Positions 7,490-18,000 of a stretch of 34,291 nucleotides of DNA are shown piece after piece. The position numbers and the translations under genes are program-made. The notes under the pieces are model-generated. The model worked only from the letters and a program-made list of their open reading frames with translations. It was not told the DNA's origin and did not search any database. Each line of letters starts with the position of its first letter. Positions within the stretch are counted from its first letter, which is position 1. The DNA is from a virus: the IMG/VR virus record IMGVR_UViG_3300049846_000560, positions 1-34,291 of that record; one strand, given 5' to 3'.

Positions 7490-10400
7490 CTACCTCTTGT
7501 GAACGATGACGGCGAGCGACACTGACGTGCTAACCCAGTCGACGAACTCGTCCTGGTACTGATCGATGACGGTGACGGTGCTTCCGGCTACCCGGGTTGT
7601 CGATACCGTGTGGGTGGCGACCGAGACGTTGGTGAAGGTCCACATCGGCGAGCCGGGGTACGTCGCGGTGTTGCTACCGTCGATGGTGGCGTACCCGGAA
7701 GCCGGCTTCGTGTAGTTGCTCCAGGCACCCCACGCACCGCCGACCGGGTTGCCCTGTTCGTTGTAGTTGTAGATCCAGTCGCGTCTGCGACGCTGCTCCA
7801 GCCCGAAGGTGGCGAACAGCGCCACTCCTGCAGCGGGCGTGCCCACCACGGGCACCGCGACGTTGCCCGTGGTGGTGGTGAGGGACGTGGCGGAGAAGAA
7901 GTCCGAGATGGCGTTGGTTTGGACGTTGCCGGTCGCCACCACGCTGCCGTTCAACGTCAGCGTCGAACCGTTGAAGCTGATGTTGGTCGTGCCGTTGCCC
8001 AGCGCAAAGGTGCCATCGGTATTGAACTTCGCACCCGTGCCGGTCATCGTCGAGCCGGACACCTCTGCGGTGTTAACCTTCAGCGATCCGCGAACGACCG
8101 CATTGGACAGCTCGGCAGACCCGTCACCCCTGATACGCCACCCGGTCGATCCGGCAACGAAGTTGTTGCTGAAGATGTCCCCGGTGACGGTGATGTTGCC
8201 GTTGGCGGTCAGGTTGCCGGTGTTGACGGCGACTGCGGACAGCGTGCCAACCTTCAGGCTCGAGATGTACGGCGTGCTCCAGGTGGTCTGGTTGGTCGCT
8301 GGGTTGTAGGTGCCGTCCGCTTGGTACAGAGTGTTGGTCGACGACGGCAGCGGATCAGCGGCCGACCACGCGACATTCAGCGCCCAGTTGTTGTTCGATT
8401 GCGTCTGGGTCGGAAGCGCATCGCCCGCCACGTTGAACGTGGCGCCGGTAGGGGTGGGGTTGCCCACGATGCGCGAATAGGCACGCCGGGCAGATGCCCC
8501 GGCGACGCCCGGTGAGCCATTGGTGCCCGCGTATCCGCGAGCGGTGATGCTGGCGTTCACCCAGTCGAACGAAGTCTGGGCGTTCGACGCCGCGTCCGAC
8601 AGGAAGACGCTCGCGCCCCAGAGGGTGTAGCCCGGTGCGGGGGCGGTCCCCGGCGTTAGTTGCCAGTTGGTCGGGGCGGCGCCGAAGCTGTTGGTCGCCC
8701 AGGTGTAAAGGGGGCTTCCGCTGGGGCCGGTAGGCGCCCCAGCACCCGTCTCCCACCGATACACAGTCACCGTAGTGGTCTTGATGCCGTCGATGCCGTT
8801 CAGCCCATTGCTGCTGACTGCATCGACTGTGATCGACGATGGATCGGCAGACCAGTCGACGCTAGTCGAAACCGCCGTGCTGAGTGCGGTGATGAGCTTG
8901 GTGGCGACCCATAGGTACTGACCGGAGATGCCAGGGTTGGACGGAATAGTCATCGACCACCCGCCAGCGCCTGCGTAACCCGTTTGCGCCGACGACGCCC
9001 AAGTCCATGTGCTTGTCCCTGTCGGCTTTGCCGGGGTTGGAGAGATGGGCGCCCATCGGAAGAGCTGAACCTTCGCTGTGTTCGTCACGTCCACACCCAC
9101 CAAGACGGGGGCGCTCCAGCTTGCGTTCGACAGCGTTGCGGTTCCGCTCGCGCCAGAGCAGCTTTGTTGGATTGACCACAGATACGCGCCAGAAGACGAC
9201 CCTGGGTCGGCGATCGTCCAGTTGAGCGGCTGACCGCTGATGAACCCGCTGCCGAATGTGTAGGTGGCTGAACCCGTGGTGTCGACAGAAGGCGCGCTGT
9301 TCGTCGTCGTGCGTCTGAACAGCGTGACGATCGTCGAGGTCGAGCCGGCCTTCGCCTTGGTCAGCGTCTGGTCCATGAACAGGGAGATTGCGCCGCCCGT
9401 GCTGGTCTTGCCGGTGACGGTGTACCGGACGGTCGCAACGTCGGTCGTCAGCCCTCCGTGATCCCCGACCACCGCCCGCTTGACCGACTCGGTGATCGTG
9501 CCAAGCGTGCTCAGGATGCCCGTCTGCACTGCGCGGGAAAGCGTCCAGGTGCCGTTGGCAGCTCCGATTCCGTCGTAGTCCAGCTCGGTCACGCCTTCGA
9601 ACACGCGCACTTCCGTGCCGGAGCCAACGTAGCTCGTGACGGTTCCGTCACTGGCGGCCGGCAACGTGTGCGCCCCGTTGGAGAGGGACATCTGGATCGC
9701 GTGCTCGCCGTTGCGGACCTTGTTCGCCAGGAGAGTGCGCTCGATCGTGACGCCGCCGCCCAGGTCAGCGCGGAAGGTCGCGCTGGCGGACGCCGCGGAG
9801 ATGCTTGGGATGGAGATGGCGCCCGTGCTCGAGTTGATGTACGTGGCGAAGGTTCCGGTGAACCCGGTTGCCGTGGTGCACGAATACGTCACCCCTGACG
9901 TAAGCGTCGTGGCGCCCTTCATCACCGTCATCTGCGACAGCAGCGGGGTGGTGCCAGGAAGAGGGGTGCCGGCGGCATCGCACAGCACGCCCTGGTATTG
10001 GTTCTGCAGGCTTGCGGAAATCGCGCTCGAGCCGTCGCGCAGTCGATGCAGGCTGATCATGTCGATCTGCCCGCCCCACGACACGCTAACCGTCAGCTCG
10101 TCGCTCGTCATGTTGGCGGGCAGGATCGTCCGCGAATTCCCCGACCCGGTGATCACGCCGGTGAGCGTGCCGGTGAGCGTGCCGGCGGTGACCGTGAATA
10201 CCGGCGACCCGGCGAAGCCCTGCCCGTTCGCGGTGATCGTGATCGACGCTGGTGTGGTAGTTGTGCCGTCAGACGAAACTTTGAAGATTTGCGAGTTCGT
10301 TGTGAGGGTCAGAATGCCGGTTAGGGCAAACCCATCCCACACAATAGTAGAAGTCACAGGCGTTACGCTCTCTTGTGTGCCGTCGACGGTGTGATGCTTC

Positions 10401-13400
10401 ACCCAAATCGTGTACGCCCCTGGCGGTGGAGCCACCGCCGTGTAGGTGTTCGACTTACCTCGAAAGAGTGTCGCGCCGGTTGCCCAGTCGGAGCCGACGC
10501 GAATCTCGGTGTCGCCCGCCCATGGCGTATTCCATGACACCCAGGTCACCACCAATCCAACATCGGTCGCCTCAATTGTGAGGCCCGTGACATCAGGCGG
10601 CGCCGTCGAAATTCCGGTCACCGTATAGCTGATTACTTCAGAGTTGACGAAGCCAGAGGTATTGCCGTGAACGTCGCGAGCAACGACTCGGAAGTCCAAT
10701 ACATCACCCTTACTCGCAAACACAGATACCGAGCGCGGATGCGTACCTTCAATCTGGTAAACACCGCCGTTTCGGGAGACATAAACGTCCGCCTCCTTAT
10801 AGGTCTGCTGAGTCGAATGGTAGTCAATGAAGACGTAGAGTCCAGATGAGCTTCCCACTAGACTTCCGGTTTCGCGCACGCCGTCAACAACGACGTTCTG
10901 AACCAACCTGGGGTCGAGCGCAGAGTAGTTCGGCGCCGGCCCAGCGACCGACCCGCTGTAGACATCGGGGTAATACTCAATCGCCTTGATGTCGCGTCGG
11001 TACTCGTGCGAACCACTGATGGACACCACGCGGAACGGCTTGTTGACCTTATTAGTTTGCCCGAACAGCCACTTGTCGAACTGGTTTGGCGTGACATCAA
11101 GCGCCGTCGCAAGGGTCAACTGTGTGTACGTCTGTACTTGCCCTGTGCTCAGTGGATTGACTACGTTGCGCGTAAGCAGCGCATTGGTGTCGTGCAAGAC
11201 GGCGGTCTGACCTGGGGAGATGCCTGTGGTCGACGATACTGTCACGCCCCAATAGGCTCCCGATTGGACGATGTTAAGAATCTCAAGATCCTTCGTCCCG
11301 ATGATGATCCGACGCACGTTCGTGGCGCCCGAATAGCCGTTCAGCAGGATGTCGGTGCCGACAACTGAGTGTACGGTCGTCGTCAATCGCACAACATCAT
11401 CGACATGAACCAGTGCTTGATAGGTCTTGCCACCCTCCATCAGCACGGGGCGATCGAGCTTAATGACGCTGGTGGTGTTTCCAGACTCTAGGCGCCCGCC
11501 AACCCCCCACTGAGGCATGTCGTGCTGCACCAACACCACATCGCCCGGGGTGCAGGCGATGGCGTCAGTGAATGCGCCGAACTCGACGGTGCGCTGAACC
11601 CAGTGGTTTAGATTGAGCTGTAGTTGGGCCTCTTTGAATGCACGATCGGAAGTGACAATACCCATGCCGTCGATACTTGCGACGCGCTGGGGTTGTCCAG
11701 CCGCAAATGCAAGCTGATTGTAGAGACGGATGGTGCGCTGACGGTAGTTGTCTTCCTTGTCTGAATAGGTGACTTCGATTTCGTTGGCACGATCGGACAT
11801 TCCAGTCCAATTTTCCTTGAAGGTGCCGGAAATCATGTTCGCCACCGAGAACATCATGACAGGCGACTCTGCACGCTCAATGACCACGGTATAGCGTGTG
11901 CCGACCATCATGACCTGGGCGTGCCCGCAGCGAGCCACTTCGCTCGCGGCGTCCCAGACGTTCTTCTGGGTGTCGAATATGCCGTTGAACTCAAGCCCCT
12001 GTGACTGACACCACGACGCCCAATCGATCCACTTATCCAAGTCGATACGGCTTTCCGAGCAACCGCCGCCGTAGCGCTTGTTGGTCAGAATGTCATACGT
12101 GATCCAGGCTGGATTTGAGCTGGACTTGAGGTCGAACTGTTTTGTCGTCTGATTCCAGACCTTAACCAGCTTGCCGTGATTCAGGTAGGTGACGTTCGGC
12201 ATGCCGTTGAGCTGGTCGGTCAGACGAACCTTGAGCGCAACCAGAGCGGTGTTGCGATAAGCAACATCCTCATCGATGATCTTGTTGACATCGGTCAGGT
12301 AGATTATGTCGGTGACCGTAGGGTCGGTGTTCAGAGCCTCAAGTCGACGATAACGAAGTTGATACGCTCCTTGAGTGAGCGCTCCCGTCATGATGCTTCG
12401 ACGAACCGCGTCTCGCTTGGACCCCTTGACGGTAATCGAACCTACGGAACTATAAACGGGGGTTTGAGTTACATGCCCAACAACCTGCTTGATGGTCGAC
12501 TCACCCACCACATCGATATAGATAACGTCATTCTCGATGTACTCAGCCCCGGTCGGGGAGTAGCCGGTGACATAGGAATTCCCGGATGTATACCCGGAAA
12601 CGGTGTCGGTCATCGGCAGCGGCATCCATCCGGTATCTCCAGGGGTGCCTGCGGGTCGATAATCGATTTCAATCGTCAGCGTAACAGGCCCACTATTGCC
12701 CGCGTTGGCCCAAAACAAGCCACCCGGCGCAGAAAGATCCACCCGTAGACGGTCATATACGTCGGTGCCCGGGGTGCCGATAGTCACGTACTTATAAGCC
12801 GTTCCGATTTCTTGCCCGACGCTGATCGGCACGATCGAGTCCGCAAACCATGGAATCGGCAACTGGTCCGGCTTGCCCGTTCGATCAAGAACCTCTTCGT
12901 GCTCTTTGAACGACGTGATCGGCTGATCATTCAACTGGATGTCGGTCAGTCCAGCAACCTCGCCCTCACCAGCGCAGATGAGCATGTAGAGGATCTGAGT
13001 CTTGTCGTCATTGACGACGTAGTTGCTCAGAATGTTGCCCGCCATGCGGAACGTGCCATAGCACACCGGCACCACCACGCCTTCGGCAGATGTATTCTTC
13101 GCGCCGTCAATTCCGTAGGAACTGGTGTCCTTATCCCTTTTCGGCTTCGGCGGCGCCAGCAGGGAGTTCACCAGCATCGCGCCGGCGACCGTAAATCCAA
13201 CCGTCAATGCGGCATTGGCAGCGGCGATTTGCGCGCCTGTGGTCAATATCCCCGCGGCTGCACCCTCGAAGGTCAGAAATCCGGCCAGGGGCGGCGCATA
13301 GATTGAAATCACAATCATCGCCACAACGCGAATGACGTTCTTTGCCCCTCCACCATCACCGCCCTCGGGAATCGGGCAAACGGTTACGAAGTCGCCATCG

Positions 13401-13594
13401 GCTGGGAAAGTGGAAGCAAGCTCGTGCGACTCAATCACACGCCCGTTGATCGTGTACGCAAGCGGGGCTACGGTGCCCAGCACTGTTGGGAACAGCTCAC
13501 CCAGGCTCTTGCCGTCCGTAAACATCATCGACTCGCGCGTATGCACGGTCGGGTTCAACGGGTTGTCAATACGAATGAGGTTTAGTTGACTCAT
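7490..13594 (-). CDS. Central tail tip / host-specificity protein (gpJ-like, with gpI-like N-terminus)
   Basis: The frame opens at 13675, but the ATG at 13594 forms an ATGA overlap with the upstream K-like gene and begins MSQLNLIRIDNPLNPTVHTR, so I take it as the start (2034 residues). Residues ~1-85 look like a small beta-grasp domain. Residues ~85-150 hold two hydrophobic stretches (VIRVVAMIVISIYAPPLAGF; ALTVGFTVAGAMLVNSLLAP). This layout resembles lambda gpI fused ahead of gpJ. After ~165 the typical J domain starts (GVVVPVCYGTFRMAGNILSN). Fibronectin III-like domains occur at ~890-990 and ~1000-1070. The C-terminal third has Ig-like repeats, then a fibre region (GDIFSNNFVAGSTGWRIRGD near residue 1800). 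It forms the tail tip and contacts the host surface. Confidence 0.9.
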   Translation of the reverse strand: MSQLNLIRIDNPLNPTVHTRESMMFTDGKSLGELFPTVLGTVAPLAYTINGRVIESHELASTFPADGDFVTVCPIPEGGDGGGAKNVIRVVAMIVISIYAPPLAGFLTFEGAAAGILTTGAQIAAANAALTVGFTVAGAMLVNSLLAPPKPKRDKDTSSYGIDGAKNTSAEGVVVPVCYGTFRMAGNILSNYVVNDDKTQILYMLICAGEGEVAGLTDIQLNDQPITSFKEHEEVLDRTGKPDQLPIPWFADSIVPISVGQEIGTAYKYVTIGTPGTDVYDRLRVDLSAPGGLFWANAGNSGPVTLTIEIDYRPAGTPGDTGWMPLPMTDTVSGYTSGNSYVTGYSPTGAEYIENDVIYIDVVGESTIKQVVGHVTQTPVYSSVGSITVKGSKRDAVRRSIMTGALTQGAYQLRYRRLEALNTDPTVTDIIYLTDVNKIIDEDVAYRNTALVALKVRLTDQLNGMPNVTYLNHGKLVKVWNQTTKQFDLKSSSNPAWITYDILTNKRYGGGCSESRIDLDKWIDWASWCQSQGLEFNGIFDTQKNVWDAASEVARCGHAQVMMVGTRYTVVIERAESPVMMFSVANMISGTFKENWTGMSDRANEIEVTYSDKEDNYRQRTIRLYNQLAFAAGQPQRVASIDGMGIVTSDRAFKEAQLQLNLNHWVQRTVEFGAFTDAIACTPGDVVLVQHDMPQWGVGGRLESGNTTSVIKLDRPVLMEGGKTYQALVHVDDVVRLTTTVHSVVGTDILLNGYSGATNVRRIIIGTKDLEILNIVQSGAYWGVTVSSTTGISPGQTAVLHDTNALLTRNVVNPLSTGQVQTYTQLTLATALDVTPNQFDKWLFGQTNKVNKPFRVVSISGSHEYRRDIKAIEYYPDVYSGSVAGPAPNYSALDPRLVQNVVVDGVRETGSLVGSSSGLYVFIDYHSTQQTYKEADVYVSRNGGVYQIEGTHPRSVSVFASKGDVLDFRVVARDVHGNTSGFVNSEVISYTVTGISTAPPDVTGLTIEATDVGLVVTWVSWNTPWAGDTEIRVGSDWATGATLFRGKSNTYTAVAPPPGAYTIWVKHHTVDGTQESVTPVTSTIVWDGFALTGILTLTTNSQIFKVSSDGTTTTPASITITANGQGFAGSPVFTVTAGTLTGTLTGVITGSGNSRTILPANMTSDELTVSVSWGGQIDMISLHRLRDGSSAISASLQNQYQGVLCDAAGTPLPGTTPLLSQMTVMKGATTLTSGVTYSCTTATGFTGTFATYINSSTGAISIPSISAASASATFRADLGGGVTIERTLLANKVRNGEHAIQMSLSNGAHTLPAASDGTVTSYVGSGTEVRVFEGVTELDYDGIGAANGTWTLSRAVQTGILSTLGTITESVKRAVVGDHGGLTTDVATVRYTVTGKTSTGGAISLFMDQTLTKAKAGSTSTIVTLFRRTTTNSAPSVDTTGSATYTFGSGFISGQPLNWTIADPGSSSGAYLWSIQQSCSGASGTATLSNASWSAPVLVGVDVTNTAKVQLFRWAPISPTPAKPTGTSTWTWASSAQTGYAGAGGWSMTIPSNPGISGQYLWVATKLITALSTAVSTSVDWSADPSSITVDAVSSNGLNGIDGIKTTTVTVYRWETGAGAPTGPSGSPLYTWATNSFGAAPTNWQLTPGTAPAPGYTLWGASVFLSDAASNAQTSFDWVNASITARGYAGTNGSPGVAGASARRAYSRIVGNPTPTGATFNVAGDALPTQTQSNNNWALNVAWSAADPLPSSTNTLYQADGTYNPATNQTTWSTPYISSLKVGTLSAVAVNTGNLTANGNITVTGDIFSNNFVAGSTGWRIRGDGSAELSNAVVRGSLKVNTAEVSGSTMTGTGAKFNTDGTFALGNGTTNISFNGSTLTLNGSVVATGNVQTNAISDFFSATSLTTTTGNVAVPVVGTPAAGVALFATFGLEQRRRRDWIYNYNEQGNPVGGAWGAWSNYTKPASGYATIDGSNTATYPGSPMWTFTNVSVATHTVSTTRVAGSTVTVIDQYQDEFVDWVSTSVSLAVIVHKR

Positions 13595-14007
13595 CTTTGA
13601 AACCTGTAGTAGCCCGTGATGAGGCGGCGCCAAGTGTGAAGCCGCTCCACGCAGACGCCGCCCGAGCGCTCCCACGAATGAATCATCCGATCGAACGGAA
13701 GAACAATGCCGACATGGGAAATGTGCTCACCCAGACGAATCGTCGCGACCGCTCCGGGCTCGGGCTCGCACGGCGTCCAATGGGGCATTTGTCTTCCGAT
13801 TGACGCGGCGACCTCCTCCATCACCTGTGGGCTGCGATAGTCCGGGACTGACGCACCTGCTCGACGCATCAGCTCCATCACGAGCCCATAGCAGTCAAAA
13901 GCGTCAGGCCCTCGAGCGCCCAGACGAAACGGCGCACCAATCAGGTCGTCGTATGGAATGGTCAAACCGGGTGACGGCGGCAGTGCGTCAGACGTAGCGA
14001 TAGCCAT
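13591..14007 (-). CDS. NlpC/P60-family tail tip peptidase (gpK-like)
   Basis: This 138-residue protein has the core of an NlpC/P60 cysteine peptidase: FDCYGLV with the probable nucleophile Cys39, HISHVGIVL with His98, and a third polar residue at His110 (RMIHSW). Lambda gpK has the same domain at this place in the tail cluster. The family cleaves cell-wall peptides and may help the tail cross the envelope. The start at 14007 lies 20 bases inside the upstream L-like gene, and the end overlaps the J-like gene by four bases, so the trio L-K-J is translationally coupled. No N-terminal Mov34-type domain is present, so it is shorter than lambda gpK. Confidence 0.9.
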   Translation of the reverse strand: MAIATSDALPPSPGLTIPYDDLIGAPFRLGARGPDAFDCYGLVMELMRRAGASVPDYRSPQVMEEVAASIGRQMPHWTPCEPEPGAVATIRLGEHISHVGIVLPFDRMIHSWERSGGVCVERLHTWRRLITGYYRFQR

Positions 14008-14626
14008 TGCTGTTCAGCCCAGGGAACGCACCGAAGTTGACGGAGTTGCCGTGGGCTTCGCAGCCGTTCGGACCCTGAAGGGTCAGGTCACAACTGGTCT
14101 TCGCGCCGTTTGTTGGGTAGCCACACTCTGCACTCTGGTAACGCCACTGACAGAAGTCCCGCGTTTGTCGACGACGCGGAAAGGTCTGCATTAGTGCGTT
14201 CTCGGCGCCAAGAGTGAATGTCTGCACGTACTCGGATGCGGTGGCGCCGATGATCTGGAAATACTCGATGATGTCGGCGGGCTTGGTCAGTGCGGCGCCA
14301 TTGACGAGGTAGAAGGTGACGTTGGACCCCACGCCACCGCCGTACTGCTCCATGTAACTTTGGATGGTCTGCGTGTAGTCATTGACGATCAACTGCACTT
14401 CCGAAGGCTTGCCCGCCTCATGCGTCAGTTGAATATCGAAGCTGCCCTTCATGTAGGTATCCCCGTTGAAGACGACATCCTCTGGGTTGCGCGCAATGCG
14501 CTGGGTGGTCACGACCAGTCCTGTTGTCGGGTTGACGACTTCAAGGTCGATCAGGCATAGAAACGGAACACTGCTCGAGAGCCTGTTCGCCTCAATGGCG
14601 GTGGCAACGGAAAGTCGCTGTGTCAT
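13988..14626 (-). CDS. Minor tail protein L-like, cysteine-rich C-terminus
   Basis: This encodes 212 residues. The N-terminal two thirds look like a beta domain (FLCLIDLEVVNPTTGLVV, FDIQLTHEAGKPSEVQLIVN). The C-terminus carries four cysteines in the spacing expected for the lambda gpL family: DFCQWRY, AECGYP, TSCDLT and NGCEAH, followed by NFGAFPGL. Members of the gpL family are known to coordinate an iron-sulphur cluster with C-terminal cysteines, so these four are the likely ligands. The gene sits between the M-like and K-like genes as in lambda. The ATG at 14626 has no strong ribosome-binding site. Confidence 0.88.
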   Translation of the reverse strand: MTQRLSVATAIEANRLSSSVPFLCLIDLEVVNPTTGLVVTTQRIARNPEDVVFNGDTYMKGSFDIQLTHEAGKPSEVQLIVNDYTQTIQSYMEQYGGGVGSNVTFYLVNGAALTKPADIIEYFQIIGATASEYVQTFTLGAENALMQTFPRRRQTRDFCQWRYQSAECGYPTNGAKTSCDLTLQGPNGCEAHGNSVNFGAFPGLNSNGYRYV

Positions 14627-14653
14627 GGGTTGAACTACTATGTAAGGACTGAA

Positions 14654-15025
14654 TTATGCCTGCTTGACTGCGAAGGAGCAATCCCACAGCTTCAAGTTCC
14701 CCATGCCGACATACTTGAATGTCAGCTCGCCCTTGAAGCGCACGGCGTAAGTCACGTTGTCCTCGTGATTGAGCCAGTCGAAGATGACACTACCGCCCTT
14801 CACGGTTGAGTCCCAGAAGTTGACCAGCGCGACCTTTTGCGCGTCAGTCAGTTGCCGGTATCCGACCTTGAATGACCTTCGTGGTGCGCGGGTATGGCGC
14901 GCCCGTGTGAACTCGTATCCACCCTCTGTCGGTGCGGACATCGAGGGGTCTTCGAGCGAAACTTCGTATTGCGAAGAGTCCGGGCGCGTACCGCCCGCGA
15001 GCACCGGAAAGACTGGATTCGGCAT
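14654..15025 (-). CDS. Minor tail protein M-like
   Basis: This encodes 123 residues from the ATG at 15025. A GTG one codon earlier is possible, but GGAG is better spaced for the ATG, and that ATG overlaps the tape measure stop as TGATG. The protein starts MPNPVFPVLAGGTRPDSSQY and contains RRSFKVGYRQLTDAQKVALV, then FWDSTVKGGSVIFDWLNHE, the layout of lambda gpM-type distal tail proteins (an LT..E/DK....FW..HGG..F.W pattern). It is predicted to sit at the tail tip next to gpL. The assignment rests on gene order and this pattern. Confidence 0.85.
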   Translation of the reverse strand: MPNPVFPVLAGGTRPDSSQYEVSLEDPSMSAPTEGGYEFTRARHTRAPRRSFKVGYRQLTDAQKVALVNFWDSTVKGGSVIFDWLNHEDNVTYAVRFKGELTFKYVGMGNLKLWDCSFAVKQA

Positions 15026-18000
15026 CACCTAGCTCCTGACAGTTGTTGCATCCCGCTGCGGAATGCACCGGGCTTGCTTGCTGCGCTCAGCACCACGTCA
15101 AGAATCATCTGTCGCCCGTCAACGCGGGGTGAGCCCTGATTCGCAGACACGGGTTGCCCGGACTGGTTGATGACGTTCACCGTGACGTTGGGAGTGCCAG
15201 CGCCGCCAGCGCCGCTCATCGTGACTGGAATCGTGCGCCCATCAGGCAGCGGCACGTATGCCTCTGGTCTGCTGCCTTCGCCGAATACCGCTACCTGCGG
15301 ACTGCTGGCAACACCACCGCTCGCATAGCCGCGCAATCTCACCGGCCCGCGTCCGCTCATGACGCCCCCATTTGCGAAGAACAGCGACAACAAGTCTCCC
15401 GACACCTGCGGGTCGACCCCGCCGACCAATCTGGTCGAGAAGAGCGTTGCCGACGTTGTGGCCTGAGCGAGCGCGGATGAGAGCAAGTTCGCCGCTGCGG
15501 CACCAGCGGTATCAGCAGCAGCCTTCTGCCCTGCGGCTGCGGCTGCGGCTGCGTCCGCCGCGCCGTGTCCGCCCTTCATGTCGAGCGCGCCCTTGAGCCA
15601 GTTGGTTCCGTCAGACGTCAGTCCACCAAGCGGACCCGCCAGAACCTCCTTCAGCTTGATCTTCGCGATGTCTCGCGCGATGGACTCGACGAACTTGCCG
15701 ACCTTGAAAGTGCCGTCCGCAAGCTGATCGACGAGATTGCCCATCCAGTTTGCACTGGCGGCGTCCATCGCACCAATCGCGTCAGACCACTGACGCGCGA
15801 GCTTCTGGATCGGCGTCTCGAGCTGAAGGGATGCCGCTTTCTGATGAAGCGCGACTGACTCGTGGAACAGCTTGATACGCGCAAGCGCCTGCTGGCGTTG
15901 TGCCTCATCCATGTGCCCGGAGCGGGTCAGCTCGAGCATGTGCGCCTCGAACACGCGACGATCTTGGTCGATTGCAAACGCAGTGCGCTCTCCAATCGCG
16001 ACGCGAGAGTCGGTCGACAGACTCGCTTGCGTTTGTCGATTGCGTTCGGCGAGCTTTTCCATCTCTTTGCCAACGCCGACGAATGCGGCGCCCGCACGGA
16101 GACTGCGCATCTCGGCCTCGAAGTCAACCCCGGTGGCGGTGATGACTTCCCTGAACTTCTCCAGTCGTGCAATCGTGAGGTCAATCGCTCGAGTCTCGGC
16201 GGTGAGCTGATGTCCGCCGCCGGCAAGCTGGGCGTCGTACTCCTGACGGGCAACGGCTACATTGCGCTTCGCCTCGGCAAAAGCGTTGGACGCCTTCTTC
16301 TCCTGATCAGCAAACAGTCGGTCGTACTCAAGCGTCTCCGCAAACGCCCGCAGCCCATCCGGGTCGCCGCGCCGTGAGAAGGCAATCTTCTTGCCGTCCT
16401 TATCGGTGGCGTCGAATTCGCCAGAGCTGATCTTTTCGCCAACCAAGCGACGTGCTTGCTCGCGTAGGGAGGAAAGGCTGACGATTCCATCCTCCATATC
16501 TTCTGCGGCAGCCTTCAGCTTGATCGTGCTTTCCTTCGTCTGATGAACCCATTGGTCGAACGGGTCTTGACGCTCGCGCTTGACCTTGCTCTTGTCGTCC
16601 TTCAGAAACTTGTTGGGGTCGGAAACGAGTCGGAACTGCTCCGACAGGCCCTCAACTTGCTTTTGGAGCAAGACCTTCAGTCGAGTGCGAGTTGATTCGG
16701 ACTCTCCGGCAGCCCAGCTATCGACCGTATCGAACGCCTTCTGGAACTGATCGCGCTTGATCTTCGCCAGCTCGACACCCAAGAGTCTTGCCGTCTCACG
16801 AAGCGGCTTCAGTACCGCCTCTGACTTACCGGCCTTCTCTGCGTCCAAGACTTCTTTGTTGGCGTCCAACGATCGCTTCTGAAGGCTTGATGCAAGAATG
16901 AGCGCATCCGTGTCATCCTGAACCTTCTTCAGCAAGTTCTGAGCGGACGACTCGGTTGCCATCTGTGCGACCGTAGTCTTTGCCGCATCGCGCAGCTCGA
17001 CGATCTTCCTATTGTCCGCCTCGAGCTGCGTCAGCTCAGCGATGAAGCCGCTACGCTTCAGATTGCTCGCGTAATCCTCTTTCCCATTGAGTGCGGCGAT
17101 CTTGTTAACAAGATCGTTGCGCTTGCGCTCATACTCCGCGACCTGAGCTTCCTTGTCCTTCAGATCCTGTTCGGTCGCGACACCTTGCTTGATCCGAATA
17201 GCCGCCATCTGCTCTTCTTTGGCGCGACGGGCAGCTCCGGTCACCTTGTCCCACAACCAGACAAGACCCTCGATAGCGAGGTAGAACGCCCCGGCAAAGG
17301 CAATCGACTTTGCGAGCGACTTTCCGAACTCGACAATTGCGCTGCCGCTCTTACCGGAGCTTTCCGCCAGCGCATTGTTGGTCGTAATCGAATCCTGCAT
17401 CTTCTTGATCTGTTCTTCCTGACGAGTCGACAGCGCCCGAAGTGCGTTCGCCCTTTCTTCATTGGTCTTGGTGAGAGCGCGGTTCGCCTCAATCTTGCCC
17501 TTTGCCTCACGAACGGTCGAGGCGGACGCCCTCGATTCCGCCTCAAGCGAATTGATGAGCCGCTGACGCTCGGCAATCTCGCTTTGAATCTGCGAAATCT
17601 GCGCCTCCTTGACCTCCGCGCTCACGAAACGCCCGGCGCCCGGCTGACCTTTCGGAACGCGGTCAGGCACGAGAGATCCGTCTTGCAACCCCTTCACCTG
17701 CTCCATCTGCATTGCGCGAAGCTCGGTGATTCGAGCCTTGCGCTCGCGCTGGGCGCTACGCTCGGCTTCAAGTTGTGAATTCAACCCGGTGATCAGGGCA
17801 GATGTCTGAGTCGCGGTCGCGCCGACAATCGTCGCGGCATGACTTCTGTACGCATTTGCAGACTCGCGCAGGGTCTTCATATTGCGCAAGATCGCCGCGT
17901 TCTCTGCGTCGTACTTTGCCCTGGCGCTGTTCCGCTGTGCCTGAAGACCCGCCTCTTTCTCGGCAAAGCTCGTCTTCATGGACTGAATGAGATTCAGGAC

